64,000 bases of DNA from Mesobacillus subterraneus (GCF_023715485.1 NZ_JAMBOF010000016.1:30121-94120); one strand, 5' to 3'; numbered from the stretch's first letter, positions 1-7,335 are shown. Program-made: numbers and translations. The notes: generated by a model from the sequence alone, not told the origin.

Positions 1-448
1 GATCGGCCATTATTTTAAGGAAAAAGACATTCTCTGCGATAATTGACTCAGGCTCAGGGGCCAACTTCCCTGCATTCAGTTCTTTTAATCGATTAGCAAA
101 ATAAGCTGCTTCCCGGCTAATATGATCGATTAACAATGGGAAGTTATTGGAGCGAATTTCACACCGTAAAGTTAAACCCAAAACTTTTCTCTTGTAGGCC
201 CAAATAGCAGCCGCTGCTTGATAAACCTCATTGTTAAACGCTTGAACTTGACGCAAATCTGAGTTTACCGAAAACCTGGCCAGTTTCTCCTCGATTCGTT
301 CAAACAGTGCAATAAACTGCTGTGCCTCTGCAATCAACTGTTTCTGTTCATAGGTAAACCCCAAGCTTAGAAATAAGGCATGTTCTTTCATAATCCTTGA
401 CCAAAATGCAATTTCGTCTAATGACCGCGCAACAATTGGATTTGCCAA
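1..448 (-). CDS. DUF2935 family protein, 5' part (runs off the window)
   Basis: An open frame starts at a TTG (446-448) behind an AAGGGGTGATG ribosome binding site and runs without a stop to the left edge, giving 149 codons. The protein begins MANPIVARSLDEIAFWSRIM and has helical stretches with repeated acidic, His and Trp residues. This fits the DUF2935 family of Bacillales and Clostridia, a ferritin-like helical fold with possible metal ligands; the family name comes from memory of its style, not a search. The ATG at 451-453 is in another frame. Function is unknown. It is co-directional with the respiratory operon to its right but separated from it by a terminator. Confidence 0.75.
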   Translation of the reverse strand, partial: MANPIVARSLDEIAFWSRIMKEHALFLSLGFTYEQKQLIAEAQQFIALFERIEEKLARFSVNSDLRQVQAFNNEVYQAAAAIWAYKRKVLGLTLRCEIRSNNFPLLIDHISREAAYFANRLKELNAGKLAPEPESIIAENVFFLKIMAD

Positions 449-604
449 TTCATCACCCCTTTATCAAACTCCGACACACCATATATATGATTTATTTTCA
501 GCCCTTAGACTTTCGAAATAAATATGGCAAGCACAGCTGATGATTTGAGAGTCCGTAATGCAGCAGCTTTACCCCTATCTAAGAATGGAGACTACCTTTC
601 TAAA

Positions 605-644
605 GAAAAAAAAGCAGCCTAATCCATTACTGGATAAGACTGCT
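605..644 (-). terminator. Rho-independent terminator of the respiratory operon
   Basis: A 14-bp stem with two mismatches (613-626 with 631-644, loop TTAC) is followed on the minus strand by a run of T (the A-run 605-613 on the plus strand). It lies about 45 bp past the ctaB stop codon. Confidence 0.8.
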
Positions 645-688
645 ATAAATAAAACCAATGTGGCCTTCGGAACAATAATACTTGCTCA

Positions 689-1594
689 TCATTCAAAAAA
701 TGTGATGACGACCATTAATGAAAACAAAATTGTTATATAGTTTACAGAATAGATAAAGTTCATATGAGCCCATTTAAGTTGATCTTTCATAAAATACCTG
801 CTAATACTCATTCCCAGCCAGCCAACATTTAATAAGGTAGCTAAAAAAATAAATGGTGTTCCGAGCGATTCTAAAAAAAATGGCAGCGGAAGCAAGCAGC
901 CTATATATAATACAATTTGCTTTTTTGTGTTACTAAATCCGCGCACGACCGGAAGCATAGCCACTCCTGCAGCTCTATATTCATCGCATTTCTTCATTGC
1001 AATCGCAAAGGTATGGGGCATCTGCCAAATAAATAAGATAAAAAACAATACAATTGGTACGATGTGAAGAGCTGAATCGATTGCTGCCCAGCCAATTAAC
1101 GGAGTAACTGCTCCAGATACACTTCCAATTAGAGTATTGAATGTATATCTCCGCTTGGACCACATTGTATACAGAACAACATAGGTAAACCAGCCAGCAA
1201 GGGCATAAATTGTCGCTTCAACTGTTGTAAATAGTAAAAGGATAAATCCGATGATTGTTAAGATGATTCCCATTGTTAACACGACATTCAGCGTAATCGC
1301 ACCTGTCACTGTTGGCCTTTTTTTCGTCCGATCCATTACAGCGTCGATATCAGCATCGTACCAATTATTAAGGACAAGGGCTCCGGCCATGACTAAGGTA
1401 CTTCCAATAATCGTCAAGATCACAATATCTAATTTGTCTGTAATTGATGTATTTGTAAAATACATTGCTAACCATAGACCTGTAAAAACAGGCAGGACAT
1501 TAGCAATTAGAACAATCGCTTTAAACAGGGACATTAAATCAGAGAGGAAGTTCGAACTGCTTTTTGTATTTAATTTTTGTTGAGATAGAATCAT
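689..1594 (-). CDS. ctaB: Protoheme IX farnesyltransferase (heme O synthase)
   Basis: A UbiA-family polytopic membrane enzyme of 301 aa that transfers a farnesyl group to heme B to make heme O, precursor of heme A. The first Asp-rich motif is visible as NNWYDADIDAVMDRTKKRP and is followed by TYVVLYTMWSKRRYT and SGAVTPLIGW, all typical of CtaB/CyoE. The start at 1594 (MILSQQ) is preferred over the ATG at 1627 because GGATGTGAG lies just upstream, while the longer form has no ribosome binding site. It is the last gene of the oxidase operon, which suggests it supplies heme O or A to that complex. No ctaA is present in the window. Confidence 0.93.
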   Translation of the reverse strand: MILSQQKLNTKSSSNFLSDLMSLFKAIVLIANVLPVFTGLWLAMYFTNTSITDKLDIVILTIIGSTLVMAGALVLNNWYDADIDAVMDRTKKRPTVTGAITLNVVLTMGIILTIIGFILLLFTTVEATIYALAGWFTYVVLYTMWSKRRYTFNTLIGSVSGAVTPLIGWAAIDSALHIVPIVLFFILFIWQMPHTFAIAMKKCDEYRAAGVAMLPVVRGFSNTKKQIVLYIGCLLPLPFFLESLGTPFIFLATLLNVGWLGMSISRYFMKDQLKWAHMNFIYSVNYITILFSLMVVITFFE

Positions 1595-1679
1595 ATGCTC
1601 ACATCCATCCCCTAGAATTTTATCCATCTATCAAATAGTAATAGAATTCTGCGAATCCTATTTACTAGACTATTCACTT

Positions 1680-2237
1680 TTATTCATATTGTGAAGGATC
1701 TACTGCGAAAACATAGATCAAATAGATGACCATACAGATTGCCATCGTAATAAATCCCCACCCGAGGATAATTTGGTCAATGACTAAATAATTGTTGCAC
1801 AGCTGGGCGTTTGATTGTATATACAACCACCCCATCCCGAGAAACATGACGGTAAACAGGGTTATGATATTGTTCTTCGCAGGCTTGCTAAGTTTTTTCC
1901 AGCTGTCACGAAGCGGGACTCCCGCCAAAAATGGCAAACTGATAAATTTAAATATCTCCACACTTTGTACGGTCAATGCTTCATCCATTGTACGCGGCAG
2001 CATCCAATATGCGATTATGATGATAAAGAGGAGTATTCCAGGTACTCCATTTTGATTATACTTAGCGAAAAATTGAGGAAACCGCTGCTGAAAAATACGT
2101 GCCATTAAAAAACCGGCAATGACTAACATTGGCATTTGCATATGCATGTGAACAATCATGACGGATTCCATTAAATTTGCAACCGGAGGAAGCATTAATC
2201 CGATTAAAAGGAAAAGGCCGAATAAAAATTGAGTCAT
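1680..2237 (-). CDS. Polytopic membrane protein, possibly CtaG-like assembly factor
   Basis: A 185-aa protein with about five or six hydrophobic segments. The N-terminal region contains a His/Met-rich stretch (VMIVHMHMQMPML, about residues 26-38) that could bind copper, reminiscent of the CtaG cytochrome oxidase assembly family, although the protein is short and I cannot confirm membership. It starts 3 bp after the SCO gene stop with an excellent AAGGAGGAG ribosome binding site and lies between SCO and ctaB. Context therefore points to copper or heme delivery to the oxidase. A separate structural subunit of the complex is the alternative. Confidence 0.7.
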   Translation of the reverse strand: MTQFLFGLFLLIGLMLPPVANLMESVMIVHMHMQMPMLVIAGFLMARIFQQRFPQFFAKYNQNGVPGILLFIIIIAYWMLPRTMDEALTVQSVEIFKFISLPFLAGVPLRDSWKKLSKPAKNNIITLFTVMFLGMGWLYIQSNAQLCNNYLVIDQIILGWGFITMAICMVIYLIYVFAVDPSQYE

Positions 2238-2240
2238 CGT

Positions 2241-2882
2241 TTACTCCTCCTTGTCTGCTTCCATGATATTCACTAACTTATCCGCCGCTTCTGTTACCTT
2301 CGTAAAGTCCATGACATCTACTAAAGCTCCTTGTTGATCTACTAAATAGAAGGCTGAATTATGAGCGAAATTCCCATTACCATCTGGAATGACAATGACG
2401 CCGAACTTCTTTAGCAAGGTATCCAATTGTGCTTGCTCAGGGATTCTTGCCATTCTCCATGTCTCCCCATCACTTTTAAATAAATCCTTATACTTATCTA
2501 ATGTGGCGGGGTCATCTCTAGCTGGGTCAAAGCTTATGCTTAAAAATACAATATCTTTGCCTAAATATTCACTTGGGATCAAATCATAAACTTGAGACAT
2601 ATTTTCTTCTAACTGAATACAAATAGTCGTACAGCCTGTATAAATAAATGTAATAAATACATATTTGCCTTTGAATTCAGAAATAGAATAAGTCCGCCCT
2701 TCACTATCCTCAAATGTTACATCAGGAAATTCTGGCTGATCCTCGATTAGCTTTGTCACTCGTGCCGATTCAGCTGTATACGCGGTAAATCCATCTGTCC
2801 CAACATAAAACAAAATTAGTCCAAACACCAAAACCAAGATACTAGAAACTTTAGTTTGCCGATTTTTGATCACGGAGATCAC
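2241..2882 (-). CDS. SCO1/SenC-type copper chaperone
   Basis: A 213-aa membrane-anchored thioredoxin-fold protein with one N-terminal TM segment (about residues 13-28). The SCO copper site is visible: CxxxC (Cys84, Cys88) in YTGCTTICIQL, and the distal His174 in NFAHNSAFYLVD. The usual Pro after the second Cys is replaced by Ile. SCO proteins deliver copper to, or reduce the cysteines of, the CuA site of oxidase subunit II, and an intact CuA subunit is encoded upstream in the same operon. A hairpin separates it from the subunit I gene. Confidence 0.9.
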   Translation of the reverse strand: MISVIKNRQTKVSSILVLVFGLILFYVGTDGFTAYTAESARVTKLIEDQPEFPDVTFEDSEGRTYSISEFKGKYVFITFIYTGCTTICIQLEENMSQVYDLIPSEYLGKDIVFLSISFDPARDDPATLDKYKDLFKSDGETWRMARIPEQAQLDTLLKKFGVIVIPDGNGNFAHNSAFYLVDQQGALVDVMDFTKVTEAADKLVNIMEADKEE

Positions 2883-2943
2883 TTCCTATTTTATTTGGGG
2901 ACTATTTTAATCCTGGCTGTTGATTTCCCACAGCCTATTTGAA

Positions 2944-2973
2944 AGAGATAGCTCAAAATCATGAGCTATCTCT
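2944..2973 (-). terminator. Intra-operon hairpin between subunit I and SCO genes
   Basis: A perfect 11-bp stem (AGAGATAGCTC with GAGCTATCTCT) and 8-nt loop lie just after the subunit I stop. On the minus strand it is followed by only a weak T tract (TTCAAAT). It may act as a partial terminator or mRNA stabiliser that sets subunit levels above those of the assembly genes. Confidence 0.55.
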
Positions 2974-2982
2974 CTAAAATAA

Positions 2983-4674
2983 TTACCAGGTCTTAAATGG
3001 TGGTGATCCAGGAGGTGCATTCATAATCATATCAACAATTGGGAGGACATAGGCCATTGAAACAACGATTAACATGAGGATGACCCAGACACCCCAGCGT
3101 TCTGTCCAATATGGAGTTTTTTCTGCTCCTGCTTCCTCTTCTGCAATTGGAAACTCTGTTACTCCTTTTGGTGCGAAGAACATGAGATTAAATACTGCAT
3201 ACACTTGCAGAATGACGGCAATAAGCAATAATGTTGCTCCGATACCTACGGCTGCCATATATGGATTCCATCCAAGTGTTTCTGCGAAGTTCCCATAAGT
3301 TGTAAAAGAAGTTCTTCGCGGTGAACCGAATAGTCCCACAATGTGCATAGAAATTGCCATGATCACCATACCAATTGTCCAAACAATCGTTTGAATCACA
3401 CCTAATCTGTTCATTGCTGGTGTTAATACTCGTTTTGAAAGATATGGAACTAACCAGTAACTAATGCCGAAGAATGTCATGATCACTGACATACCTAGTG
3501 TTATATGGAAATGCCCAACAACCCACATCGTATTATGGACAACCTGGTCTAATTGGTTTGTACTTTGGGCAATACCGCCTGCTCCAGCTGGGATGAAGGC
3601 CACCATCGCGATAAATGGAGCCAGGAAGCGAACATCTCCCCATGGCATTTTTTTATACCAGCCAACTAAGCCTTTTCCACCCTTCGCTCTTGCCGTACGT
3701 TCAAACACCCTAAACATAGCGTAAGCAGTCATTAATGAAGGAAATCCGATTGCCAGGCTCATGAATACATGCATATATTTGATAGATTCAGAGATACCAG
3801 GGTCAATGATCTGATGGTGAAAACCACCCGTAATGTTCATAATCACTAAAGGAATGACAACCATGCGAGTTAAAAGATCACTCCATCGGTTGCCGCCGAT
3901 TATTTTTGGTATGATGACATACCAGGCGGATACGGCTGTTAAATACCAAATGTTTACGGCTGTATGCCCAAACGCCCAGAATAGTGTACGGGCGAGCAAT
4001 ACGTTTATGCCATCTACCCATCCAAGTGTCCAAGGAATGATCATGAAAATGACTTCAACCGCAACAAATGCCGTTGCGCCAACTAATAAGACAAAGACGC
4101 CAGTTGCAAAGAAAGCCAGAATCGGAAGATGTTCTCCCTTGTGATTCCTTCTCCAATTCGCGACTTGTGTAAATGCTCCAAATGAGAGCATCCATACACC
4201 TAATACAATAAAGACTAAACCAAAGTAAAACATTGGGGACGCGGCCATTGGCGGATAGAAGGTATACATAACTGAAGCTTCATTCCTTAAAATCGGAATG
4301 ACTGCCAATACAAAACCGAAAATCTTCATCCAAAAGCCAATCCATGCCATCTTCCTTACTTTAGGCAGTAATCCTCCTAATGTATGTGAGAGTCCGGCAT
4401 AAAAATAACCAATTGTGAAAAATGCTGATAATACAACGACTAGTAATATTCCATGAGCTGTCAGTACTTGATAATAGTTAAGCCATGGCGGCAATTGCAG
4501 GACACCAGCACGATTCAACCCTTGCAACAATCCAAGAAAACCGCCCAGCAGTAATGCGATAAAAGCTACAGCTAAATATGATTTCGATATTCTGGCATCT
4601 TCAAGGCTGATCCCTAATACTTGATTTGTTTTTTGTTTAAATGATGTTGTTTTTAATGCAGGCTGCACTTTCAT
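2983..4674 (-). CDS. cbaA: B-family heme-copper oxidase subunit I (ba3-type oxidase or NO reductase-like)
   Basis: A 563-aa protein with more than 12 TM segments, clearly related to subunit I of Thermus ba3 oxidase (ARTLFW..GH, GFHHQIIDPG and VVHNTMWVVGHFH). All metal ligands are present: low-spin heme His74 and His390, CuB His237, His286 and His287, high-spin heme His388. In ba3 oxidase the CuB His is followed by PxVY, whose Tyr is crosslinked to it and gives an electron and proton to O2. Here the sequence is GHTAVNIWY, so that position is Asn241. A second K-channel Tyr position (His+11) is Val248, while Tyr252 is kept. The gene lies 9 bp after the CuA subunit II gene. The gene symbol is by family position only; loss of the Tyr leaves open an NO-reductase role. 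Confidence 0.9.
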   Translation of the reverse strand: MKVQPALKTTSFKQKTNQVLGISLEDARISKSYLAVAFIALLLGGFLGLLQGLNRAGVLQLPPWLNYYQVLTAHGILLVVVLSAFFTIGYFYAGLSHTLGGLLPKVRKMAWIGFWMKIFGFVLAVIPILRNEASVMYTFYPPMAASPMFYFGLVFIVLGVWMLSFGAFTQVANWRRNHKGEHLPILAFFATGVFVLLVGATAFVAVEVIFMIIPWTLGWVDGINVLLARTLFWAFGHTAVNIWYLTAVSAWYVIIPKIIGGNRWSDLLTRMVVIPLVIMNITGGFHHQIIDPGISESIKYMHVFMSLAIGFPSLMTAYAMFRVFERTARAKGGKGLVGWYKKMPWGDVRFLAPFIAMVAFIPAGAGGIAQSTNQLDQVVHNTMWVVGHFHITLGMSVIMTFFGISYWLVPYLSKRVLTPAMNRLGVIQTIVWTIGMVIMAISMHIVGLFGSPRRTSFTTYGNFAETLGWNPYMAAVGIGATLLLIAVILQVYAVFNLMFFAPKGVTEFPIAEEEAGAEKTPYWTERWGVWVILMLIVVSMAYVLPIVDMIMNAPPGSPPFKTW

Positions 4675-4683
4675 TCCCCCCTT

Positions 4684-5151
4684 TTATTTAACGATGATTT
4701 TTGTACTCATTGCTTGATGTCCCGCGCCACAATATTCATTACACAACACCAAATATTCTCCCGGTTCATCAAACTTTTGCGATATCTTTTGGATATGCCC
4801 CGGCATAACCATTGCGTTTAAATTCGTATTTGCCACTTGGAATCCATGAACAACGTCTTTTGAAGTCAACGTGAAATGGACAGTGGAACCTGCCGGTACT
4901 TCAATTTCCATTGGTGTAAAGCTAAACACCTGCAGTGTCATGACGACTTCATATTCATTTTCGCCAATTTGCTTAATCCCAGGCTGGTCAAACGGAGCCG
5001 TTTGATCGACCTTTTTCGGGTCAATCGTTTCTTTATGACTTGGCGGCCCCATTCCCAGTGCAACTGCTTGATATCCTGTAAAAATCATAAATCCCATAAT
5101 CATCCCAAAGCTTAAAAATAGCCAGATTTTTTCATCCAAATGCATCTTCAT
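4684..5151 (-). CDS. cbaB: Heme-copper oxidase subunit II with CuA centre
   Basis: A 155-aa protein with one N-terminal TM helix (about residues 8-32) and an extracytoplasmic cupredoxin domain. The CuA ligands are complete: His102 (VVHGF), then Cys137, Cys141, His145 and Met148 in CNEYCGAGHQAM. The lack of a second TM helix is typical of the ba3 type, where the missing helix is supplied by subunit IIa. Electrons are expected from a cytochrome c or similar donor. A strong ribosome binding site (AGGAGGGGGAG) precedes the ATG. The intact CuA site means that the electron-entry route of the complex is conventional even though the active site of subunit I is not. Confidence 0.93.
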   Translation of the reverse strand: MKMHLDEKIWLFLSFGMIMGFMIFTGYQAVALGMGPPSHKETIDPKKVDQTAPFDQPGIKQIGENEYEVVMTLQVFSFTPMEIEVPAGSTVHFTLTSKDVVHGFQVANTNLNAMVMPGHIQKISQKFDEPGEYLVLCNEYCGAGHQAMSTKIIVK

Positions 5152-5165
5152 CGTCGCTCCCCCTC

Positions 5166-5333
5166 CTATACCCTCGCCATATATAATCCGAATAACACAA
5201 AGTACGTAGCAAGAATGACTGCTCCTACAACTCCAACTGAAATCCAGGTGCCTATCTTAGATGTTGCGTCAACAGGAACATTAACATTTTCGTCCTGCAC
5301 TTCTTGATGAGTATTCACTTCCGTCCCTTTCAT
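5166..5333 (-). CDS. Cytochrome c oxidase subunit IIa-like small membrane protein
   Basis: A 55-aa protein beginning MKGTEVNTHQEVQDE, with a hydrophilic N-terminus and a single TM helix (about residues 29-50, ending YMARV). Size, topology and position directly before subunit II match the subunit IIa (CoxIIa/CbaD) of ba3-type oxidases, which replaces the missing first helix of subunit II. The ATG overlaps the stop of the preceding small ORF (ATGA) and has an AAAGGGGGG ribosome binding site 6 nt upstream. Assignment is from context and topology. Confidence 0.85.
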   Translation of the reverse strand: MKGTEVNTHQEVQDENVNVPVDATSKIGTWISVGVVGAVILATYFVLFGLYMARV

Positions 5334-5440
5334 TGAAATCCCCCCTTTGCTTTCTTACCCTCATCATAATTGCGAATGATTATCAATGTAGTGAGGCAAA
5401 TCACATATAAAACCCCTGGGAGTAATAAGAATTTTTCCAT
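5330..5440 (-). CDS. Possible 36-aa membrane peptide at the head of the oxidase operon
   Basis: The frame encodes MEKFLLLPGVLYVICLTTLI followed by a charged tail ending in GGFQ: one TM helix and a cytoplasmic Lys-rich tail. Its TGA overlaps the ATG of the subunit IIa gene, which suggests translational coupling. Against it, no ribosome binding site precedes the ATG, and the T-run of a hairpin ends directly at the start codon. It could be a tiny oxidase subunit or simply the leader region that carries the Fur-like box. Confidence 0.4.
   Translation of the reverse strand: MEKFLLLPGVLYVICLTTLIIIRNYDEGKKAKGGFQ
5371..5385 (-). promoter_or_regulatory. Fur-box-like operator upstream of the oxidase genes
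   Basis: Read on the minus strand the 15-mer is TGATAATCATTCGCA, matching the Bacillus 7-1-7 Fur box (TGATAATnATTATCA) at 13 or more positions. It sits about 40-55 bp upstream of the subunit IIa start. It implies iron-dependent repression of this heme enzyme operon, or control by a related Fur-family protein. No clear -35/-10 pair could be fixed around it. Confidence 0.5.
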
Positions 5441-5474
5441 AAAAAAGAAGCAAAGGGACGTACCCTTTGCTTCT
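5441..5474 (-). terminator. Strong hairpin with T-run upstream of the oxidase operon
   Basis: A perfect 12-bp inverted repeat (5446-5457 with 5463-5474) with loop ACGTA is followed on the minus strand by TTTTTT (5441-5446 on the plus strand). This is a canonical intrinsic terminator that would insulate the oxidase operon from transcription coming from the right. The core GGGACGTACCC recurs at 14680-14704 and 14752-14778, so it is also a dispersed palindromic repeat. Confidence 0.75.
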
Positions 5475-5502
5475 TGGGAGAGGGAGACTCGGGGACGGTG
5501 CT

Positions 5503-5577
5503 TGCGTCTCATTCGAGAATCGAAATACCATTATCAGTTCGTAAAATTCGCGCTAAAAAAAGAGCCTTATCCACCAA
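5503..5577. repeat. Left half of a duplicated segment (rlmD downstream region) cut by the IS
   Basis: From TGCGTCTCATTC through ATTATCA and GAGCCTTATCCACCAA, this segment matches 23190-23262, downstream of the intact rlmD-like gene, over about 75 bp with scattered mismatches. Its continuation lies beyond the insertion sequence at 7250-7335. The last four bases (CCAA, 5574-5577) are the target site duplication. Confidence 0.7.
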
Positions 5578-5603
5578 TGATATGCTCCCCTTTAGGTAGA
5601 CAG
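5578..5603 (+). repeat. IS left terminal inverted repeat
   Basis: 26 bp, TGATATGCTCCCC followed by TTTAGGTAGACAG, pairing with 7224-7249 at 20 or more of 26 positions. Confidence 0.9.
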
Positions 5604-5645
5604 ATTAAAAAATAAAATCTGTTTACTTAAAGGGGAGTTTTTATT

Positions 5646-6326
5646 ATGTCAAAAAGGGCCTTTTCACTCCAAGATAAAATTAAGATTATTAAGGCATTGG
5701 AAAACGGGAACCATACCTTTTCGGTACTGGAATCAATATACAAAGTTAGTAAGGTGGCAATTTATGATTGGATCTATAAATTTGAAAAATACGGAGTGGA
5801 TGGATTAAACGAATCCTCTACTTGGAAGAGGTATTCGAAGGAACTTAAGCTGGAGGCAGTTCAGGACTATCTAAGCGGGGATTACTCCATTCAGGAAGTT
5901 ACGAGGAAGTATGAAATTTCTAGTACTTCTCTCCTTCGAAAGTGGATTAAAAAGTATAATAGTCATAGAGAATTAAAGGATACTTCCAAAGGAAGGACAA
6001 ACACTATGACTAATACATGAAACACTACCATAAATGAACGGAAAGAGATTGTGCTATCTTGCCTTGAGAATGGCAAGGATTATCAGAAGGCAGCTGAGAC
6101 CTACCAGGTCTCTTACCAACAAGTATACCAATGGGTTAAAAAGTATGAGAATGGCGGAGAAGAAGCCCTCAGAGATAAACGAGGCAGGAAGAAGGAAGAA
6201 ATTGAACTCTCTCCAGAACAGAAGATGAAATTGGAGATGAAGAGGCTTGCGAGCGAAAATGAGCGTTTACGTGCAGAGAACTTATTCCTAAAAAAGTTAG
6301 AGGAGATCGAAAGGAGGCGAAGATAA
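5646..6326 (+). pseudogene. IS3-family transposase orfA, interrupted by an in-frame TGA
   Basis: The first part (5646-6017, 124 codons) holds two helix-turn-helix segments of the IS150 OrfA type. TGA at 6018-6020 ends it, but the same frame continues without a shift (6021-6326), with a third HTH (KAAETYQVSYQQVYQWVKKY) and the leucine-zipper tail (LASENERLRAENLFLKKL) that precedes the frameshift window. Together they make a normal OrfA of about 226 residues with one nonsense codon. A second start inside 6021-6060 could give a shortened protein. Stop readthrough or a sequence error are alternatives; a nonsense mutation is simplest. Confidence 0.8.
6290..6296 (+). other. Programmed -1 frameshift heptamer A AAA AAG
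   Basis: The heptamer is phased as X XXY YYZ in the orfA frame (CTA AAA AAG). A -1 slip leads straight into the orfB frame, which is open from here. This is the standard way IS3 elements make the OrfAB transposase. Confidence 0.7.
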
Positions 6327-6397
6327 ACCAGATACGCCTTGAAGAAAAATATATCGCTATCAAGGAACTTCATCAGGATGAGAAGTTCCCTCTTATC

Positions 6398-7204
6398 ATG
6401 CTTTGTGATATTGCGGGGTTAGCCAGGTCTGCATATTATAAATGGCTGAAGCGAACACCTTCCGTACGTGAACGCCAGAATGAAGAGCTTGTAGAAGAAA
6501 TGAAGGCTCTCCATGAGCAGGTTAAAGGAATCTACGGCTACCGTCGGATTACGATGACTTTGAATCGAAGGTTGGGCAAGAGCTTCAATCATAAGCGAAT
6601 CTATAGGCTGATGAAGATTGTCGGCATTCAAAGCGTCATTCGGAAAAAGAAGAATCGTTACAAAAAATCATCCCCTCAACACGTCGCAGAAAACGTGTTG
6701 AACCGTGAATTCCAAGCCGAAAATCCAAATGAGAAATGGGTAACAGATGTAACTGAGTTCAAGTATGGAGAAGCAAAAAAGGCTTATTTGAGTGCGATTA
6801 AAGACTTACATGATGGAACCATTGTCAGCTACGTATTTGGACGTTCCAATAACAATAAACTGGTGTTTGAAACGCTGGATCAGGCTACAGCCCTTTTGAA
6901 TGGAGAACGTCCCCTTATACATAGCGACAGGGGCTTCCAGTATACACATCAAGGATTTAAACAAAGAATAGATCAAGCACAGATGACTCAAAGTATGTCC
7001 CGAGTCGGAAGATGTATTGACAATGGTCCAATGGAATCATTTTGGGGATCACTGAAAAGCGAGAAGTATTACCTGGAGAAATATAAGACCTTTGAAGACC
7101 TTTCTGCGGCGATTGATGAGTACATATACTTTTATAATCATGAACGTTACCAAAAAAGATTGAACGGCCTTAGCCCCGTAGAATACAGGGCTAAAGCCGC
7201 TTAG
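6398..7204 (+). CDS. IS3-family transposase orfB (DDE integrase core)
   Basis: 268 aa from the first ATG; the frame is already open from the frameshift heptamer, so the functional product is the OrfAB fusion. The N-terminal HTH_21 region (GIYGYRRITMTLNRRLG) is followed by the rve integrase core. The catalytic triad is visible: Asp in WVTDVTEF, Asp in LIHSDRGFQYTH, Glu in NGPMESFWGSLK, with the usual C-terminal YIYFYNHERYQKRLNGLSP. The protein is intact, so the defect of this element is in orfA only. Confidence 0.93.
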   Translation: MLCDIAGLARSAYYKWLKRTPSVRERQNEELVEEMKALHEQVKGIYGYRRITMTLNRRLGKSFNHKRIYRLMKIVGIQSVIRKKKNRYKKSSPQHVAENVLNREFQAENPNEKWVTDVTEFKYGEAKKAYLSAIKDLHDGTIVSYVFGRSNNNKLVFETLDQATALLNGERPLIHSDRGFQYTHQGFKQRIDQAQMTQSMSRVGRCIDNGPMESFWGSLKSEKYYLEKYKTFEDLSAAIDEYIYFYNHERYQKRLNGLSPVEYRAKAA

Positions 7205-7223
7205 ATTATTTTTATTATTTCCA

Positions 7224-7249
7224 CTGTCTACTTGACGGGGAGCAGTTCA
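7224..7249 (-). repeat. IS right terminal inverted repeat
   Basis: 26 bp mirror of 5578-5603; the element ends in TTCA and is followed by the duplicated CCAA. Confidence 0.9.
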
Positions 7250-7253
7250 CCAA

Positions 7254-7335
7254 AGGATAAGGCTCTGTCGCAAATACTAATTCAATTCATGCGCACTTGA
7301 CGGGCTTCGTCTGCAGAAACATATCGACATTGAAG
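7254..7335 (-). pseudogene. Relic of an rlmD/trmA-like gene 3' end
   Basis: The stretch CGTCTGCAGAAACATATCGAC (7308-7328) differs by two bases from 23321-23341, which codes for the VDMFPQT motif of the intact rlmD-like gene. Read on the minus strand it gives VDMF-QT, then a decayed tail, a stop and the GAGCCTTATCC hairpin at the same distance as in the intact locus. Only about 80 bp remain. It is either the end of a decayed paralog (B. subtilis has two such genes) or a duplicated gene tail. Confidence 0.6.

Larger units (their letters stand above)
5578..7249 (+). mobile_element. IS3-family (IS150-like) insertion sequence, 1672 bp, complete ends
   Basis: Ends are 26-bp imperfect inverted repeats, left TGATATGCTCCCC..GTAGACAG and right TGAACTGCTCCCC..GTAGACAG (reverse complement), with the TG..CA termini typical of IS3. 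It is flanked by a direct CCAA duplication (5574-5577 and 7250-7253). It carries orfA (helix-turn-helix) and orfB (DDE integrase) in overlapping -1 phase. orfA has an in-frame TGA, so this copy may be unable to move by itself. It is inserted in the loop region of a terminator hairpin whose intact paralog is at 23247-23276. Confidence 0.93.

Noticed and set aside
558..740. Small plus-strand ORF at 558-740
   Set aside because: It runs through the operon terminator and the 3' end of ctaB, has no ribosome binding site and an unnatural Lys run.
5330..5512. 60-aa reading of the small ORF beginning MRRKHRPRV
   Set aside because: It would translate through the 12-bp terminator hairpin; only the 36-aa part from 5440 is plausible.
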